Source: Methanococcus maripaludis C5
GTDB lineage: Archaea; AGJL01; Methanococci; Methanococcales; Methanococcaceae
Direction: 5' to 3'
Length of the DNA stretch: 64,000 nt
Assembly: GCF_000016125.1 (NCBI RefSeq)
Contig: NC_009135.1
Location: forward strand, 992,001-1,056,000
Shown: positions 17,480 to 27,049 of the stretch, in pieces
Numbering within the stretch: the stretch's first letter is position 1
Layout of the letters: the number at the start of each line of letters is the position of its first letter
Notes under the pieces: generated by a model
Told to the model about the DNA's origin: nothing
The model's database searches: none
What the model saw: the letters and a program-made list of their open reading frames with translations, nothing else
Made by a program: the position numbers and the translations under genes

Positions 17480-17893
17480 ATGGATACAATTTTTAAATAC
17501 ATCAATGAAAATTATGGCCATATAAAAAATAAAGGTTTAAAAGTCGCAGAACTTGGAATTGGATTTTATTTCGATAACGCTAAAAAGTTAAAAGATTCCG
17601 GCTTTGAGGTAATTGTTATCGATATAAACAAAAATGCAGTTTTGGATGCTAAAGAAACCGGATTAAATGCATTTTATGATGATTTATTTAATCCAGATCT
17701 TAAAATTTATAAAAATGTTGGATTAATTTACTCGTTTAGGCCTCCAAGAGATCTTCAACCATTTATTTTAGAAATTGCAAAAAAAATAAACTGTAATTTA
17801 ATTGTAAAAGCACTCAGCGGCGAAGAACCAATTGAAGAATTAAAACTCGTAAATTACAAAGGAAAACCAATTTACGTGTGGAAAAGGGATTAA
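17480..17893 (+). CDS. UPF0146 family protein
   Basis: A 137-residue protein of UPF0146, a methanogen family with a truncated Rossmann, methyltransferase-like fold: VAELGIGFYFDNAKKL is the glycine-rich loop and VIVIDINKNAV the acidic strand end. The SFRPPRDLQPFI motif is conserved in the family. It lacks the C-terminal part of a full methyltransferase. The function is unknown. It overlaps the promoter-free 1-base gap to the TatD-like gene. Confidence 0.78.
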   Translation: MDTIFKYINENYGHIKNKGLKVAELGIGFYFDNAKKLKDSGFEVIVIDINKNAVLDAKETGLNAFYDDLFNPDLKIYKNVGLIYSFRPPRDLQPFILEIAKKINCNLIVKALSGEEPIEELKLVNYKGKPIYVWKRD

Positions 17894-17894
17894 A

Positions 17895-18737
17895 ATGGAT
17901 ATTTTAAAAGAACTTCCGATAACTGACAACCATATCCATATCGATCCAGTAAATGGACTCGGGCCAGAAAAAGTTGCAAAGACATTTAAAAATGCAGGTG
18001 GAAAAGTGATGATTATACCAAATAAACCTGCATTTAGTACCAATTTGACCAAAACAATGGATGAAATGATCTCGATAATCGAAAAAGTAAGGGAAAATGG
18101 GGTACTTGCATTTGGAATTTTGGGCGTTCACCCTGCAGAATTAACAGTAATGATTAAAAATGGAATCGAACTTGAAACTGCCAAACATTACATGATAGAT
18201 GCACTTGATTATGCAAAAAATATGGTTTTGGAAAATGATTTTTTAATTGGAATTGGTGAAGTTGGAAGGCCGCATTATGAAGTTGAAGAAAAAATATGGG
18301 ATGCATCAAATGAAATTCTAACTTATTCGATGGAAATTGCAAAAGATATCGATTGCGCAGTGCAAATACATGCTGAGAGTGCATCAAAAGAACAGTTTTT
18401 TGAATTTGCAGAAATGGCAAAATCGGTGAAACTTTCTCCAGAAAAAGTTACAAAACATCACTCTTCAGATATGGTTTTAGAAGGCGAAGAATTTGGAATT
18501 TTTCCATCAATTGTTGCTTCAAAACCAATTGATACTGCAATTGAAAAATCTACCCGATTTTTAATGGAAACCGACTATATCGATGATTTAAAAAGACCAG
18601 GGGTTGTTCTTGGAATAAGAACGGTGCCAAGAAAAACCAGACAGTTACTTGAAAATGAAATAATTGATGAAGAAAAATGCTTTAAAATCCATAAAGAAAA
18701 CGTAGAAAAAGTTTATGAAATTGAAATCGAATTTTAG
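17895..18737 (+). CDS. TatD-related metal-dependent hydrolase
   Basis: A 280-residue TIM-barrel amidohydrolase-like protein of the archaeal TatD-related group. The metal-binding start [13 protein letters not shown] is at residues 9-21, GVHPAE at about 76, IGEVGRPHY at about 118, and VQIHAESAS at about 155. It could be a DNase or another phosphoesterase; archaeal members are untested as far as I know. Its stop overlaps the stop of the convergent flaK gene by four bases. Confidence 0.8.
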   Translation: MDILKELPITDNHIHIDPVNGLGPEKVAKTFKNAGGKVMIIPNKPAFSTNLTKTMDEMISIIEKVRENGVLAFGILGVHPAELTVMIKNGIELETAKHYMIDALDYAKNMVLENDFLIGIGEVGRPHYEVEEKIWDASNEILTYSMEIAKDIDCAVQIHAESASKEQFFEFAEMAKSVKLSPEKVTKHHSSDMVLEGEEFGIFPSIVASKPIDTAIEKSTRFLMETDYIDDLKRPGVVLGIRTVPRKTRQLLENEIIDEEKCFKIHKENVEKVYEIEIEF

Positions 18738-19426
18738 AACGGAATTAAAAAGTCGAGTATCCTATCTCCAATTATTGGAGTTACTAAATACGATAGGGTT
18801 ATTGGAATTATGAGTGGAATCTGTGGTGTAACCCAGATTTCTTCTTCGTCAGCATATTTTGAAAAGTCTTCGTCATCTGCTGCAGGGAAGAAATTTATCT
18901 TGTCATTTTGGCCCATTATAAGTCTTTTTTGCTCTTTTGCATTTTTTACTTTCATTTTTTCTCCAAAAAACATTAAAATAACGTCTTTACCGGTTTTTGG
19001 TCTTGCACCATTCAATATATTTCTAAATAATATAACAAACGGCAAAAACACCATGAAAAATATTCCGTTTATGAAAACCATTATTGGAAAAGTGGGCAAA
19101 TAATTTAAGTTTAAAAGTGTTCCAAGGGACGTATAAATTGGCATCTGAAATTTTGGAACTAATGCACCAAGCCCAATTAGCATCTTTCCGTCTCCACCAC
19201 CAATTCCGGATAAAAACATCATGTATCCAAGAATAAAGCATATTACAAATCCTGAAATTGAATTTATCAAAATTGAATAATCTGAAAGCGTAATTGATGA
19301 ATAAATTGCAAATAAAATCCCAAATACTGCTAAAAAAATCCATATGTAGTCTTCAATTTCTCGACTTCTAAAATCCATAACTGAAGCTATGATTAATCCT
19401 AGCGCTCCAATAACATATTCTATCAA
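18734..19426 (-). CDS. flaK: Prearchaellin peptidase FlaK (type IV prepilin peptidase-like)
   Basis: A 230-residue membrane aspartyl protease of the A24 family that removes the class III signal peptide from archaellins before assembly. The catalytic aspartates are D18 ([13 protein letters not shown]) and D79 in the GGGD motif ([11 protein letters not shown]). It has six predicted membrane segments and a cytoplasmic loop after the fourth (residues 150-190). The sequence closely follows the FlaK of M. maripaludis as I know it. It is encoded away from the archaellin operon. The pilin at 42901 would rather be a substrate of the related peptidase EppA. Confidence 0.93.
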   Translation of the reverse strand: MIEYVIGALGLIIASVMDFRSREIEDYIWIFLAVFGILFAIYSSITLSDYSILINSISGFVICFILGYMMFLSGIGGGDGKMLIGLGALVPKFQMPIYTSLGTLLNLNYLPTFPIMVFINGIFFMVFLPFVILFRNILNGARPKTGKDVILMFFGEKMKVKNAKEQKRLIMGQNDKINFFPAADDEDFSKYADEEEIWVTPQIPLIIPITLSYLVTPIIGDRILDFLIPF

Positions 19427-19466
19427 ATTATCGCCCTCTACGTTAATTAATTGAAATTATGTAAAA

Positions 19467-20069
19467 TTATTCGTTATTCGTATTTACGGATTTTAAAACC
19501 CTGTATCCGCCAGATATCGTGACTGTTTCAACGTTTCCATAAATTTCTTCCATGTATTTAGTAAGTGACTTTGCACCATGCTTTGTTTGGATAACTACCC
19601 AGATCGATCCATTTTCATTTAAAAGTTCGTGACCTTTTGAAATAATTTTGTGTATTAACTCTTTCCCTGCTTTTATCGGAGGATTTGAAATAATTACACT
19701 GTATTTTTTATTTTTTACTTTCTCGTATAAGTCCCCTTGGAAAACCTCGATATTTTTCTCAGATTTTCCATTTAATTTTACATTTTTTCTTGTGAGGCTA
19801 ACAGAACGGTTATTTACATCAGTCATTGTAACTGAATTAACCTCATCTGCAATTGAAATCCCGATAACCCCGTATCCACATCCAACATCTAAAACATTGT
19901 CGGATTTTAAGAGTTCCAATTCTTCGACAAGTATTATGGTCCCCTTGTCGATTTTTTTTGGAGAAAAAACTCCACTATCAGTCTTGAATGAAAATTTTTT
20001 TCCTCGAAGTATACCTGAAACTGTGGATTCATCATGTTTTGAATCCGGATTTTCTGAAAAATAGTGCAT
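19467..20069 (-). CDS. Class I methyltransferase of the MJ0882/RsmC-like family
   Basis: A 200-residue SAM-dependent methyltransferase with the small-methyltransferase domain. Key motifs are LDVGCGYGVIGI (SAM loop, about residue 59), MTDVNNRSV, and IISNPPIKAG, the NPP[F/I/Y] motif of enzymes methylating exocyclic amino groups of bases. MJ0882 is the archaeal model and the RNA substrate is probably rRNA. The N-terminal HYFSENPDSKHDE is conserved in the family. Confidence 0.85.
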   Translation of the reverse strand: MHYFSENPDSKHDESTVSGILRGKKFSFKTDSGVFSPKKIDKGTIILVEELELLKSDNVLDVGCGYGVIGISIADEVNSVTMTDVNNRSVSLTRKNVKLNGKSEKNIEVFQGDLYEKVKNKKYSVIISNPPIKAGKELIHKIISKGHELLNENGSIWVVIQTKHGAKSLTKYMEEIYGNVETVTISGGYRVLKSVNTNNE

Positions 20070-20189
20070 GAAATTTCAACTCTTGATTACAATTAACTAT
20101 TATTTAGGAATATTTTAAATATAAGATGTATATTAAATTTTATCTTCAATTGTATTTTTGATTGTTTCAATGTTTTTAGTGGTGGTACT

Positions 20190-21104
20190 ATGGATTTATT
20201 AACACTTTGGAATTTAGAGCGAGAAGAAGTTTTAAAAATTATTGAAGATGCTGAATACTTTAAGAAAAATAGATGCGGCCATGATATCTTGAAAAACAAG
20301 AGTATTGCCTTGATTTTTGAGAGCCCATCTACCAGAACCAGAATGAGTTTTGATCTTGCAGTACACGAACTTGGGGGGCACTCCTTGATGATGAATGAAG
20401 GAGAAATCCACCTTGGAAAAAAAGAAAGCATTGCTGACACTGCACGAGTTATGAGCAGATTTGTTGATGCGATCGTTGCTAGAGTTAAAAGTCACAAAAC
20501 ACTGGAAGATCTTGCAGAATATGGAAGTGTTCCAGTAATTAATGCACTTTGCGACCTTGCACACCCTTGCCAGATTTTAGCAGACTTACTCACAATGAAA
20601 GAAAATGGCAAAGACTTCAAAGGACTAAAATTAGCATACTTTGGAGACGGAAACAATGTATCAAACTCTTTGATGATTGCAGGTGCAATTTTAGGAATGG
20701 ATGTTGTTATTGCAACCCCTAGAAGCTATGAACCAAGCGGACTTTTCGTTAAAAAAGCCCTTGAAATAATTGCAAAATATGGGGAAGGAAGTTTAACCTT
20801 AACTGACGATCCAGAAATCGCTGCAAAAGATGCAGATGTGTTATATACTGATGTATGGATCAGCATGAACGACAAAAATAAAAATTTAGAAGAAATCTTA
20901 AAAATATTCCCTAAATTCCAGATAAATGCTGAACTTTTATCAAAAGCAAAAGAAGATGCAATAGTACTTCACTGCCTTCCTGCAAACAGGGGTTTTGAAA
21001 TTACTGATGAAGTAATCGATGGAAAACAGTCCAAAGTATTCGATCAAGCTGAAAATAGGCTACATGCTCAAAAATCAGTTTTGAAATACATTTTTGAACA
21101 CTAA
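20190..21104 (+). CDS. argF: Ornithine carbamoyltransferase
   Basis: A 304-residue enzyme that makes citrulline from ornithine and carbamoyl phosphate in arginine synthesis. The motifs are [13 protein letters not shown] (carbamoyl phosphate, about residue 45), [21 protein letters not shown], and [11 protein letters not shown] with the catalytic cysteine. Length and motif order match archaeal ArgF. The start ATG follows GGTGGTACT. Confidence 0.95.
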   Translation: MDLLTLWNLEREEVLKIIEDAEYFKKNRCGHDILKNKSIALIFESPSTRTRMSFDLAVHELGGHSLMMNEGEIHLGKKESIADTARVMSRFVDAIVARVKSHKTLEDLAEYGSVPVINALCDLAHPCQILADLLTMKENGKDFKGLKLAYFGDGNNVSNSLMIAGAILGMDVVIATPRSYEPSGLFVKKALEIIAKYGEGSLTLTDDPEIAAKDADVLYTDVWISMNDKNKNLEEILKIFPKFQINAELLSKAKEDAIVLHCLPANRGFEITDEVIDGKQSKVFDQAENRLHAQKSVLKYIFEH

Positions 21105-21123
21105 ATTATTTTACTTTTATTTT

Positions 21124-22014
21124 TTAATTTTCAATAATTTCAGGAACTTTACTTTTTTCGATTGTAACAATTATTACAGAAACTAAAATTAAAATGCTAC
21201 CAAAACCAATTTTAAAGCTAATTACTTCATTTAATAAGATTATCCCTAGAATTATACTCACTATTGGTTCGAGTGTGCTTAATATCGCAGTATTAGATGG
21301 ACCTATCAATTTTATTCCTTCTAAAAATGCAATCAATGCCACAACCGTACAGAATACCGATATAATCCCAATTGAAACATAACTTGAAAATGCCATATTT
21401 AATGTTAAACTATTTGTAAATAGGCCATAAATAAAAAGTAAGACTGAAGATAAAATTGATAGATAAAATATGGTTATATACGAGTCTATTTTTGAATACC
21501 TGCATTTTCCAGCAGAAACAATGTATCCTGCATAAACTAAACCTGAACCTGCTGCAAGTAATACTCCATAGATATCAAAACCTGCACAGTTGCCGCCAAC
21601 TAAACAGTACATTCCTAAAAATGAAAAAATAAGTGCGAAAGCTTTATTTATTCCCAGCTTTTCCTTAAAAATGATTAACATTAATAATGTAACGGTTACA
21701 GGATAGATGAAGTGTAATGTGGTTGCAACACCTGTTGGTATGGAATTATAAGCTTCGTAAAGAAATACTGTGTTTAAAGCGTACAAAAATGCGCCGTAAA
21801 ATAAAATTTCTACAAAATTATGTTTTGAAATTTTTAAGCTTATTTTTTTAAATTTTAAAAATACATATAAAATTAATCCTGCAATCAAAAAACGAAACAT
21901 TAATGTAGTAACTGCATTTGCTCCGCCATCGTATGCAAATTTAGTTAAAAAAGGCATTATGCCGAATGCAACGGATGAATAAATTGTATATGCAGTTCCT
22001 TTTACTTTGTTCAT
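21124..22014 (-). CDS. EamA/DMT-superfamily transporter
   Basis: A ten-helix membrane transporter of 296 residues made of two EamA repeats (about 5-140 and 150-285). It probably exports a metabolite such as an amino acid; the substrate is unknown. The ATG at 22014 gives the usual short N-terminus. An ATG at 22035 is also possible, but a TATA box (minus strand TTTATATACC, around 22067) would then leave a leader of only about six bases. Confidence 0.8.
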   Translation of the reverse strand: MNKVKGTAYTIYSSVAFGIMPFLTKFAYDGGANAVTTLMFRFLIAGLILYVFLKFKKISLKISKHNFVEILFYGAFLYALNTVFLYEAYNSIPTGVATTLHFIYPVTVTLLMLIIFKEKLGINKAFALIFSFLGMYCLVGGNCAGFDIYGVLLAAGSGLVYAGYIVSAGKCRYSKIDSYITIFYLSILSSVLLFIYGLFTNSLTLNMAFSSYVSIGIISVFCTVVALIAFLEGIKLIGPSNTAILSTLEPIVSIILGIILLNEVISFKIGFGSILILVSVIIVTIEKSKVPEIIEN

Positions 22015-22091
22015 CGTATAACTCGCGAATATCATTTGAAACTAGTGATAAATCGCTTTAGGTATATAAATATTGCTGGCATGCATAAAAA

Positions 22092-22750
22092 TTATCGTTC
22101 AAATGCGCCATTTAACTTTTTTTCAATTTTCCACGAGCTTATCGAGATTATCGACACCAATACCAGATATATGGGCCCGATTGTTAAATATATTTCAAAA
22201 GGTCGTGATGTTCTCGTGTAAATGAGCTGCCCTATCCTCGTAAGTTCAGTAATTGCAAGAACAGATATTAAAGAACTTTCTTTTAAGAGCGATGAAAATG
22301 AATTTACTAGTGGGGGAATAGTTATCCGGAACGCTTGTGGAAGCACAATGTAAACCATACTTTCAATTTTACTCATTCCAAGTGATTCTGCAGCCTAAAA
22401 CTGTCTCACTGGAACGGATTGTATCACGACTCGTATTATCTCTGAAATATATGCCCCACCATTTAGTGAAAGTCCGAGAACTGCTCAAAAGTACTCGACA
22501 TTACGATTCCAACTGATTGCAGTCCATAGTATATGAAAAAAAGCTGGATTAAAAGAGGAGTTCCCCTAAAAACTTCAACGTATGCCATTAAAATCAGATT
22601 TAAAGTTTTTGAAAAATTCATTGCACGTATGGAACCCACTAAAACCGCAATAACAACTGCCAATAAAAAAGACATTATCGTTATGTTAAGGGTAACAAAA
22701 ACAGCATCGATAATGAAAGGAATATTGTTATAAACAAGGTAAAATTTCAT
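22092..22750 (-). pseudogene. Broken polar amino-acid ABC transporter permease
   Basis: The N-terminal part (MKFYLVYNNIPFIIDAVFVT to VEVFRGTPLLIQLFFIYYGL) is a normal HisM/GlnP-type permease. After about 85 codons a one-base loss near 22482 shifts the frame. In the restored frame the sequence continues (VLGLSLNGGAYISEIIR, QSVP), but the glutamate codon of the EAA ATPase-contact loop has become TAG near 22396, and the last part (SLGMSKIESMVYIVLPQAFR) is intact. Two independent lesions point to true loss. The gene lies 34 bases after the binding-protein gene, and no ATPase gene follows. Confidence 0.85.
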
Positions 22751-22784
22751 AAAAACACCAAAATTAGTTTAAAAGTTTAGAAAA

Positions 22785-23570
22785 TTATTCTAAAATTAAC
22801 CATTTGTCTTGGATTTCGTCGTACATTCCATTTTCTTTTATTTTTGAAAGTGCTTCGTTTAATTTAGCGGTCAATTCTTTAGCACCTTCTTTTTGAACCA
22901 TTGCGATTTCTGCAGAAGCTACGGGAGTATCGAGAACTTTTAAATCAGGACATTTTGAAATTTCAGATAATGCGTATGTGTATCCTACAAAAACTGCGTC
23001 AGATCTGTTATTTTGAAGATCAATCATTGCTTCAGGATTGTAATTATATCTTTTTATTTCTTGTATTCCCGAAAGTGCGTCAACTGCTTGTTCACTACCA
23101 AAACCGAGCTGTACACCAACTATTTTTCCAGATAAATCTGAAACACTGGTAATTTCATTGTTATCAATTCTTACAACAATTACATCGTTTAATTCGTAGT
23201 AAACGTCACTCATTTCTACATTTTCGACAGATGCTTCTTTTTTAGACATACAGGTGATTAATGTATCGTAATCCCCTTTTGAAAGTCCGCCTAAAAGTGC
23301 TTGCCATTCAGCATCGATAATTTCAACTTCAACACCCAATTCTTCACCGAGTGCTTTTGCAAGATCTACATCAAAACCTTCGATTTCGCCAGTTGTTTCA
23401 TTTCTTGATTCAAATGGGGGCCACGTAGCACAAAAACCTACTTTTAATACGCCATTTTCTTCGACATTTTTCCAAGAAAGATCTTCATCAATTTGAGCTT
23501 CAGAACTGGAAACACAGCCTGAAAACATTAAAACTGTTCCAATAATAAGAATTAAAAGTTTGTTATTCAT
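22785..23570 (-). CDS. Polar amino-acid ABC transporter substrate-binding lipoprotein
   Basis: A 261-residue extracellular solute-binding protein of family 3. The signal peptide ends in a lipobox-like MFSGCVSSS, so it is probably lipid-anchored. KVGFCATWPPFESRN and EGFDVDLAKALGEELG mark the amino-acid binding lobe. The partner permease downstream is broken and the ATPase is absent from this window, so the protein may be left over or may serve another transporter. A four-copy tandem repeat lies just upstream of its start. Confidence 0.88.
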   Translation of the reverse strand: MNNKLLILIIGTVLMFSGCVSSSEAQIDEDLSWKNVEENGVLKVGFCATWPPFESRNETTGEIEGFDVDLAKALGEELGVEVEIIDAEWQALLGGLSKGDYDTLITCMSKKEASVENVEMSDVYYELNDVIVVRIDNNEITSVSDLSGKIVGVQLGFGSEQAVDALSGIQEIKRYNYNPEAMIDLQNNRSDAVFVGYTYALSEISKCPDLKVLDTPVASAEIAMVQKEGAKELTAKLNEALSKIKENGMYDEIQDKWLILE

Positions 23571-23582
23571 GTAATCATTGCC

Positions 23583-23642
23583 AGATATTTAGTTTAGAGA
23601 TATTTAGTTTAGAGATATTTAGTTTAGAGATATTTAGTTTAG
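23583..23642. repeat. Four perfect 15-bp tandem repeats
   Basis: The unit AGATATTTAGTTTAG is repeated four times without any change, followed by a partial ATATT. It lies 12 bases upstream of the binding-protein start (minus strand), within or next to its leader and promoter, so copy-number changes could alter expression. Confidence 0.95.
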
Positions 23643-23764
23643 ATATTAAAATATATATTAGTAATTGAAAAATTATCTAATAATTAAACTATATTGTAAA
23701 TTTATTAATAGCCATTGAAATAAAAAAATAAGAATTTATAAACTTTAAAAAAGTAAAAATTGGA

Positions 23765-24309
23765 TTATATAAATTTTTTTAAGTGGTTGAGAGAATCTTC
23801 AATATTTTCTTCATATATTGCGGTGCATTTTATTGCTATTTCATTTTCTTTAAGTATTTTTAGGATTTCATCATAAATATTCCTTTTTCGGAGACCATTT
23901 CTAATTTTTCAAGTTTTTCGGCCATATTCCCATTGCTCGAATATCCGCCCCATTCTTTTGAAGAGCATGTTTCGTATATCCCACAACTTGGGCTTTTATC
24001 AATCCCCACTAAAAGAGATACTTCGTAACCGTTTTTTATATAATCAAGAACTTGTTCTAAAATCGGCTGAAATAATTTTCTAGTTATTTTTCTAAAATGG
24101 GGGTATGAAAATGCTCTTTAACATGTCCCCATCTTTTTATACCATATATTGCCATTTCAGGACAGGTAACTGGATAATTCCAAAACCTTCGTCCATCAGG
24201 TAATTTACAACATTCCGTAAAGCACCACCGTACTCAGAAAGGCATTCGACTTTTGAATTACAGTTTAAAATACAGTGCGCTACGAGTGCTATTTTCTTGT
24301 TTCTGTTCA
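23765..24309 (-). pseudogene. TudS-related (DUF523-like) desulfidase gene with multiple frameshifts
   Basis: The start MNRNKKIALVAHCILNCNSK has the AHCILNxN cysteine motif of TudS-related proteins. Frame losses of one base each occur near 24164 (before CPEMAIYGIKRWGH), near 24095 (before RKITRKLFQPILEQ) and near 23907. Between them the protein reads well, including VGIDKSPSCGIYETCSSKEW, with the expected SPSCG cysteine. The last frame ends at 23765 (ENIEDSLNHLKKFI). TudS-like enzymes bind a 4Fe-4S cluster and remove sulfur from thio-compounds such as thiouracil. Three lesions make it non-functional unless the consensus is wrong. Confidence 0.8.
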
Positions 24310-24318
24310 TTATATCCC

Positions 24319-24891
24319 TTAAATTACGCCTTTTGTACTAACAATCCCTTTTCTTTCGTCTACATGTGTTGCCATATCCATTGCAACCCCAAATGCCTTA
24401 AAGAGGGCTTCAACTTTGTGGTGTTCGTTTTCACCAGTCACTTCAAAATGTAAGTTTATTTTTGCATTGTTTGAGAACGATTCAAAAAAGTGTACAACAT
24501 TTTCCGTTGAAAAATTACCTATTTTTTCAGTGTTTGGCGTATAATTTCCAACAACGTAAGGCCTACCGCCAATATCAATAGATACTGTTGCCTTTGCTTC
24601 ATCCATTGGAATTATTGCCCACCCAAATCTTTTGATGTTCTTTTTTTCCATATTTTCAAAAGCTTTTCCAAGAACAATGCCCACATCTTCCACCGTGTGG
24701 TGATCATCAATTTCTAAATCCCCTAAAACATCTAATTTTAAATCAAATGCGCCGTGTTTTGCAAACGAAGAAAGAACGTGGTCAAAAAATGCAATTCCTG
24801 TTTTTATTGCATATTTTCCGGTTCCGTCGATATTGAGTTCAAGGTGTATTTTCGTTTCGTTTGTATCCCGTGTTACTTTGAAAGCTCTCAT
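24319..24891 (-). CDS. hisB: Imidazoleglycerol-phosphate dehydratase
   Basis: A 190-residue enzyme of histidine synthesis. It has the two metal-binding motifs [10 protein letters not shown] (about 64) and EHHKVEA (about 163), plus [13 protein letters not shown] near the N-terminus. Length and motif spacing are standard for monofunctional HisB. The start ATG follows GGGGATACT. The broken TudS-like gene begins 9 bases downstream. Confidence 0.95.
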   Translation of the reverse strand: MRAFKVTRDTNETKIHLELNIDGTGKYAIKTGIAFFDHVLSSFAKHGAFDLKLDVLGDLEIDDHHTVEDVGIVLGKAFENMEKKNIKRFGWAIIPMDEAKATVSIDIGGRPYVVGNYTPNTEKIGNFSTENVVHFFESFSNNAKINLHFEVTGENEHHKVEALFKAFGVAMDMATHVDERKGIVSTKGVI

Positions 24892-24981
24892 AGTATCCCC
24901 TAATTTTTTGGCTAATAATATATTACGTCGCGTTATTTATATTTTAATCATTAGTCCCATGCTTTTTATTTTCAAGTACCT

Positions 24982-26277
24982 TTACTTTTTCAACTGTTTA
25001 CCAACAATTTCATTGACCTTTTCCAAAAATTCATTTAAATAATTCTTTTGGAGGGCTGCACCAGATGCGATATTGTGTCCACCACCATCTCCACCAAATT
25101 CTTTTGATGCAGCCATTGCTTCTGAAAGATTTAGTCCCCATTCAACGAGTTCCTTGTTTCCTCTTGAAGAAACCTTATAAATTTCGCTTTGCTCGTTAAA
25201 TCCTAGTACTGGCTTATCTTTTACCATTAATGCGGCAATTATTCCGGTTTTTCCTTTTTCACCGATAAAATATTCGATATTATCCATAGAATTTAATTTT
25301 ACGTTTTTTAATTCTTCAATTAATTCTTCCTTGTATTCAATGTATAATTTCTCGCCGTGTTTGATGCATTCATCATCTCCAAGCAAAATTCCAATTCCGA
25401 CTGCAGTCATCTCTTTTCTGCCACATGCATTCAAAACTTCTGATAGGTAAAACGCATCGTTTATTTTATGATTTATTTCGTATCTATCAACCATTAACTC
25501 GTCATTTTTGTTAAATTTTTCAAAATATTCGAGCAAATTTTCTGCTTCTTTTGCAGTTATTCCTTTTTTTTCAGGATTTATTTTTAATTCATCAAAAATC
25601 TCTTTTATTTTATCGATACTACTTAATTCTCTGATATACGGTTGAGTTGAATAACATATCGACTTTGAAATTGGTAAATTGTAGCAATTGTAAACAATAT
25701 CTTTTATAACGCTCAAATAACGGTTCTTCCTTGCTTCATTTAAGATATATTTATTCAATCCAATAAATGGCAAGTGTTGCATGTCCCCAATTGCCCCAAC
25801 AATTGCAATAGGTGCTAAATCATAATATCCAAATAATCTTGCAATTAAATAACATACTCCACTTGCAGAAATCTCTTTTGCACCATTTGCCCCAAAAATG
25901 TGTGGATTTAACTGTAAAATATTTCCAATTTCAGTTTCGGCCACTTTTGGAGGGTGGTGATCAAGAATTATTGCATTAAATCCAAGATTATTTATCAATT
26001 CAATCTGACCGCTTCCCATATCGCAAAATATAAACATTTTATCGTTTTCTTTTGCGAGATCTTCAATAGATTCTTTTGATAAATGCTCCAAAATAGTCAT
26101 TTGTGCATTTTTATTTAACCTGATAAGTGTTTTAAGCACAATTGAACCAGATGTAAGTCCATCAGGATCGTGGTGTGTTACAATTCTTATTAATCCATTA
26201 TAAGTTTCTAGTTTTTCTTTTATTTTTCCAGTAATTTGATTAAATTTAAAAATATCTTCAATAGGCATTATATCCAT
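24982..26277 (-). CDS. DHH-family phosphoesterase / archaeal RecJ-like nuclease
   Basis: A 431-residue protein with a DHH domain (HHDPDGLTSGSI at about 36, FCDMGSGQ, LDHHPPK) and a C-terminal DHHA1 domain ending in GGDGGGHNIASGA. Archaeal proteins of this layout are RecJ-like nucleases, among them the GINS-associated nuclease GAN, which acts with the replication helicase. The sequence does not show whether it is GAN or a related oligoribonuclease. The ATG at 26277 is chosen because TGTGAT lies just upstream; the longer frame starts at a GTG nine bases earlier. Confidence 0.8.
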   Translation of the reverse strand: MDIMPIEDIFKFNQITGKIKEKLETYNGLIRIVTHHDPDGLTSGSIVLKTLIRLNKNAQMTILEHLSKESIEDLAKENDKMFIFCDMGSGQIELINNLGFNAIILDHHPPKVAETEIGNILQLNPHIFGANGAKEISASGVCYLIARLFGYYDLAPIAIVGAIGDMQHLPFIGLNKYILNEARKNRYLSVIKDIVYNCYNLPISKSICYSTQPYIRELSSIDKIKEIFDELKINPEKKGITAKEAENLLEYFEKFNKNDELMVDRYEINHKINDAFYLSEVLNACGRKEMTAVGIGILLGDDECIKHGEKLYIEYKEELIEELKNVKLNSMDNIEYFIGEKGKTGIIAALMVKDKPVLGFNEQSEIYKVSSRGNKELVEWGLNLSEAMAASKEFGGDGGGHNIASGAALQKNYLNEFLEKVNEIVGKQLKK

Positions 26278-26337
26278 GAAAATCACATTAAAACAGTTTT
26301 ATATGTTATATATTTTCCAAAATTAAAAAAGTATGGG

Positions 26338-26949
26338 TTAACATCCAGTATACGTTGATTTTTCAACTACTGGGCCACCAGGTACAAGCTCTTCGAACAC
26401 CTGTGCCTGAAAAGACTTTATTTTAACGTCATAATCAGTCCATGCGGTTACAGGAAGTCCTGCTTTTAAACATAAGTTCGATAAAAACTGCTTTGTATCC
26501 CAGTTATACTCTGTAGCCACCTGTGGAAGTAATAATCCCCTATAAGGCCCAAATTCAATAATAAGTCCATCTCTTCCGACTTTGAGTTTTTCCAAATATT
26601 CCCTTGGATCTTTAACATCTACATCTTCAGGAGTTGTTAATACACTAACTTCTATAATCGTGTCTTTAAGCTCAGGATGTGTTAAAGGCTGAAATCTAGG
26701 GTCGTGGACTGCAGCACTTATTGAAGTTTCTTTTATCGCATCAACAAGCGACATTATGGGTTCAGGAATTCCAATGCACCCCCTTAAATCATGTTCTGGA
26801 TACGTATGTAGTGACACAAAAATTCCTCGAACATTTTTAAATTTATCAGGATAACTTTGAATATTCGGCTCTTCGCCTTTTAAATACTGTTCAAGCACAT
26901 TTCGAGAATGTTTGATTATTAAAGTCCCCTCTTCAAGATTTAATTTCAA
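26338..26949 (-). CDS. AMMECR1 domain protein
   Basis: A 203-residue protein of the AMMECR1 family, with LRGCIG (about 78) and a conserved HDPRFQPLT motif. It is one of the three components of the AmmeMemoRadiSam group, whose function is not settled. The TTG at 26949 is the start because a GGGGGGA ribosome binding site lies six bases upstream; a TTG nine codons earlier has none. The radical SAM partner AmrS is encoded upstream, with the MoeA gene between. Confidence 0.88.
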   Translation of the reverse strand: MKLNLEEGTLIIKHSRNVLEQYLKGEEPNIQSYPDKFKNVRGIFVSLHTYPEHDLRGCIGIPEPIMSLVDAIKETSISAAVHDPRFQPLTHPELKDTIIEVSVLTTPEDVDVKDPREYLEKLKVGRDGLIIEFGPYRGLLLPQVATEYNWDTKQFLSNLCLKAGLPVTAWTDYDVKIKSFQAQVFEELVPGGPVVEKSTYTGC

Positions 26950-27049
26950 TTTAAATCCCCCCAAATGATATTCCAAAAAATGATAATTCTATTAATTAAT
27001 TATCTAATTGGTAATTTTTAAATATATCTAAAATTTAAAAAAAATAAAA

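Noticed and set aside
22036-22221. Plus-strand ORF opposite the permease pseudogene
   Set aside because: It lies over the promoter of the EamA gene and antisense to the permease remnant, with no family signal.
23583-23642. CRISPR array
   Set aside because: The 15-bp units are directly adjacent with no spacers.
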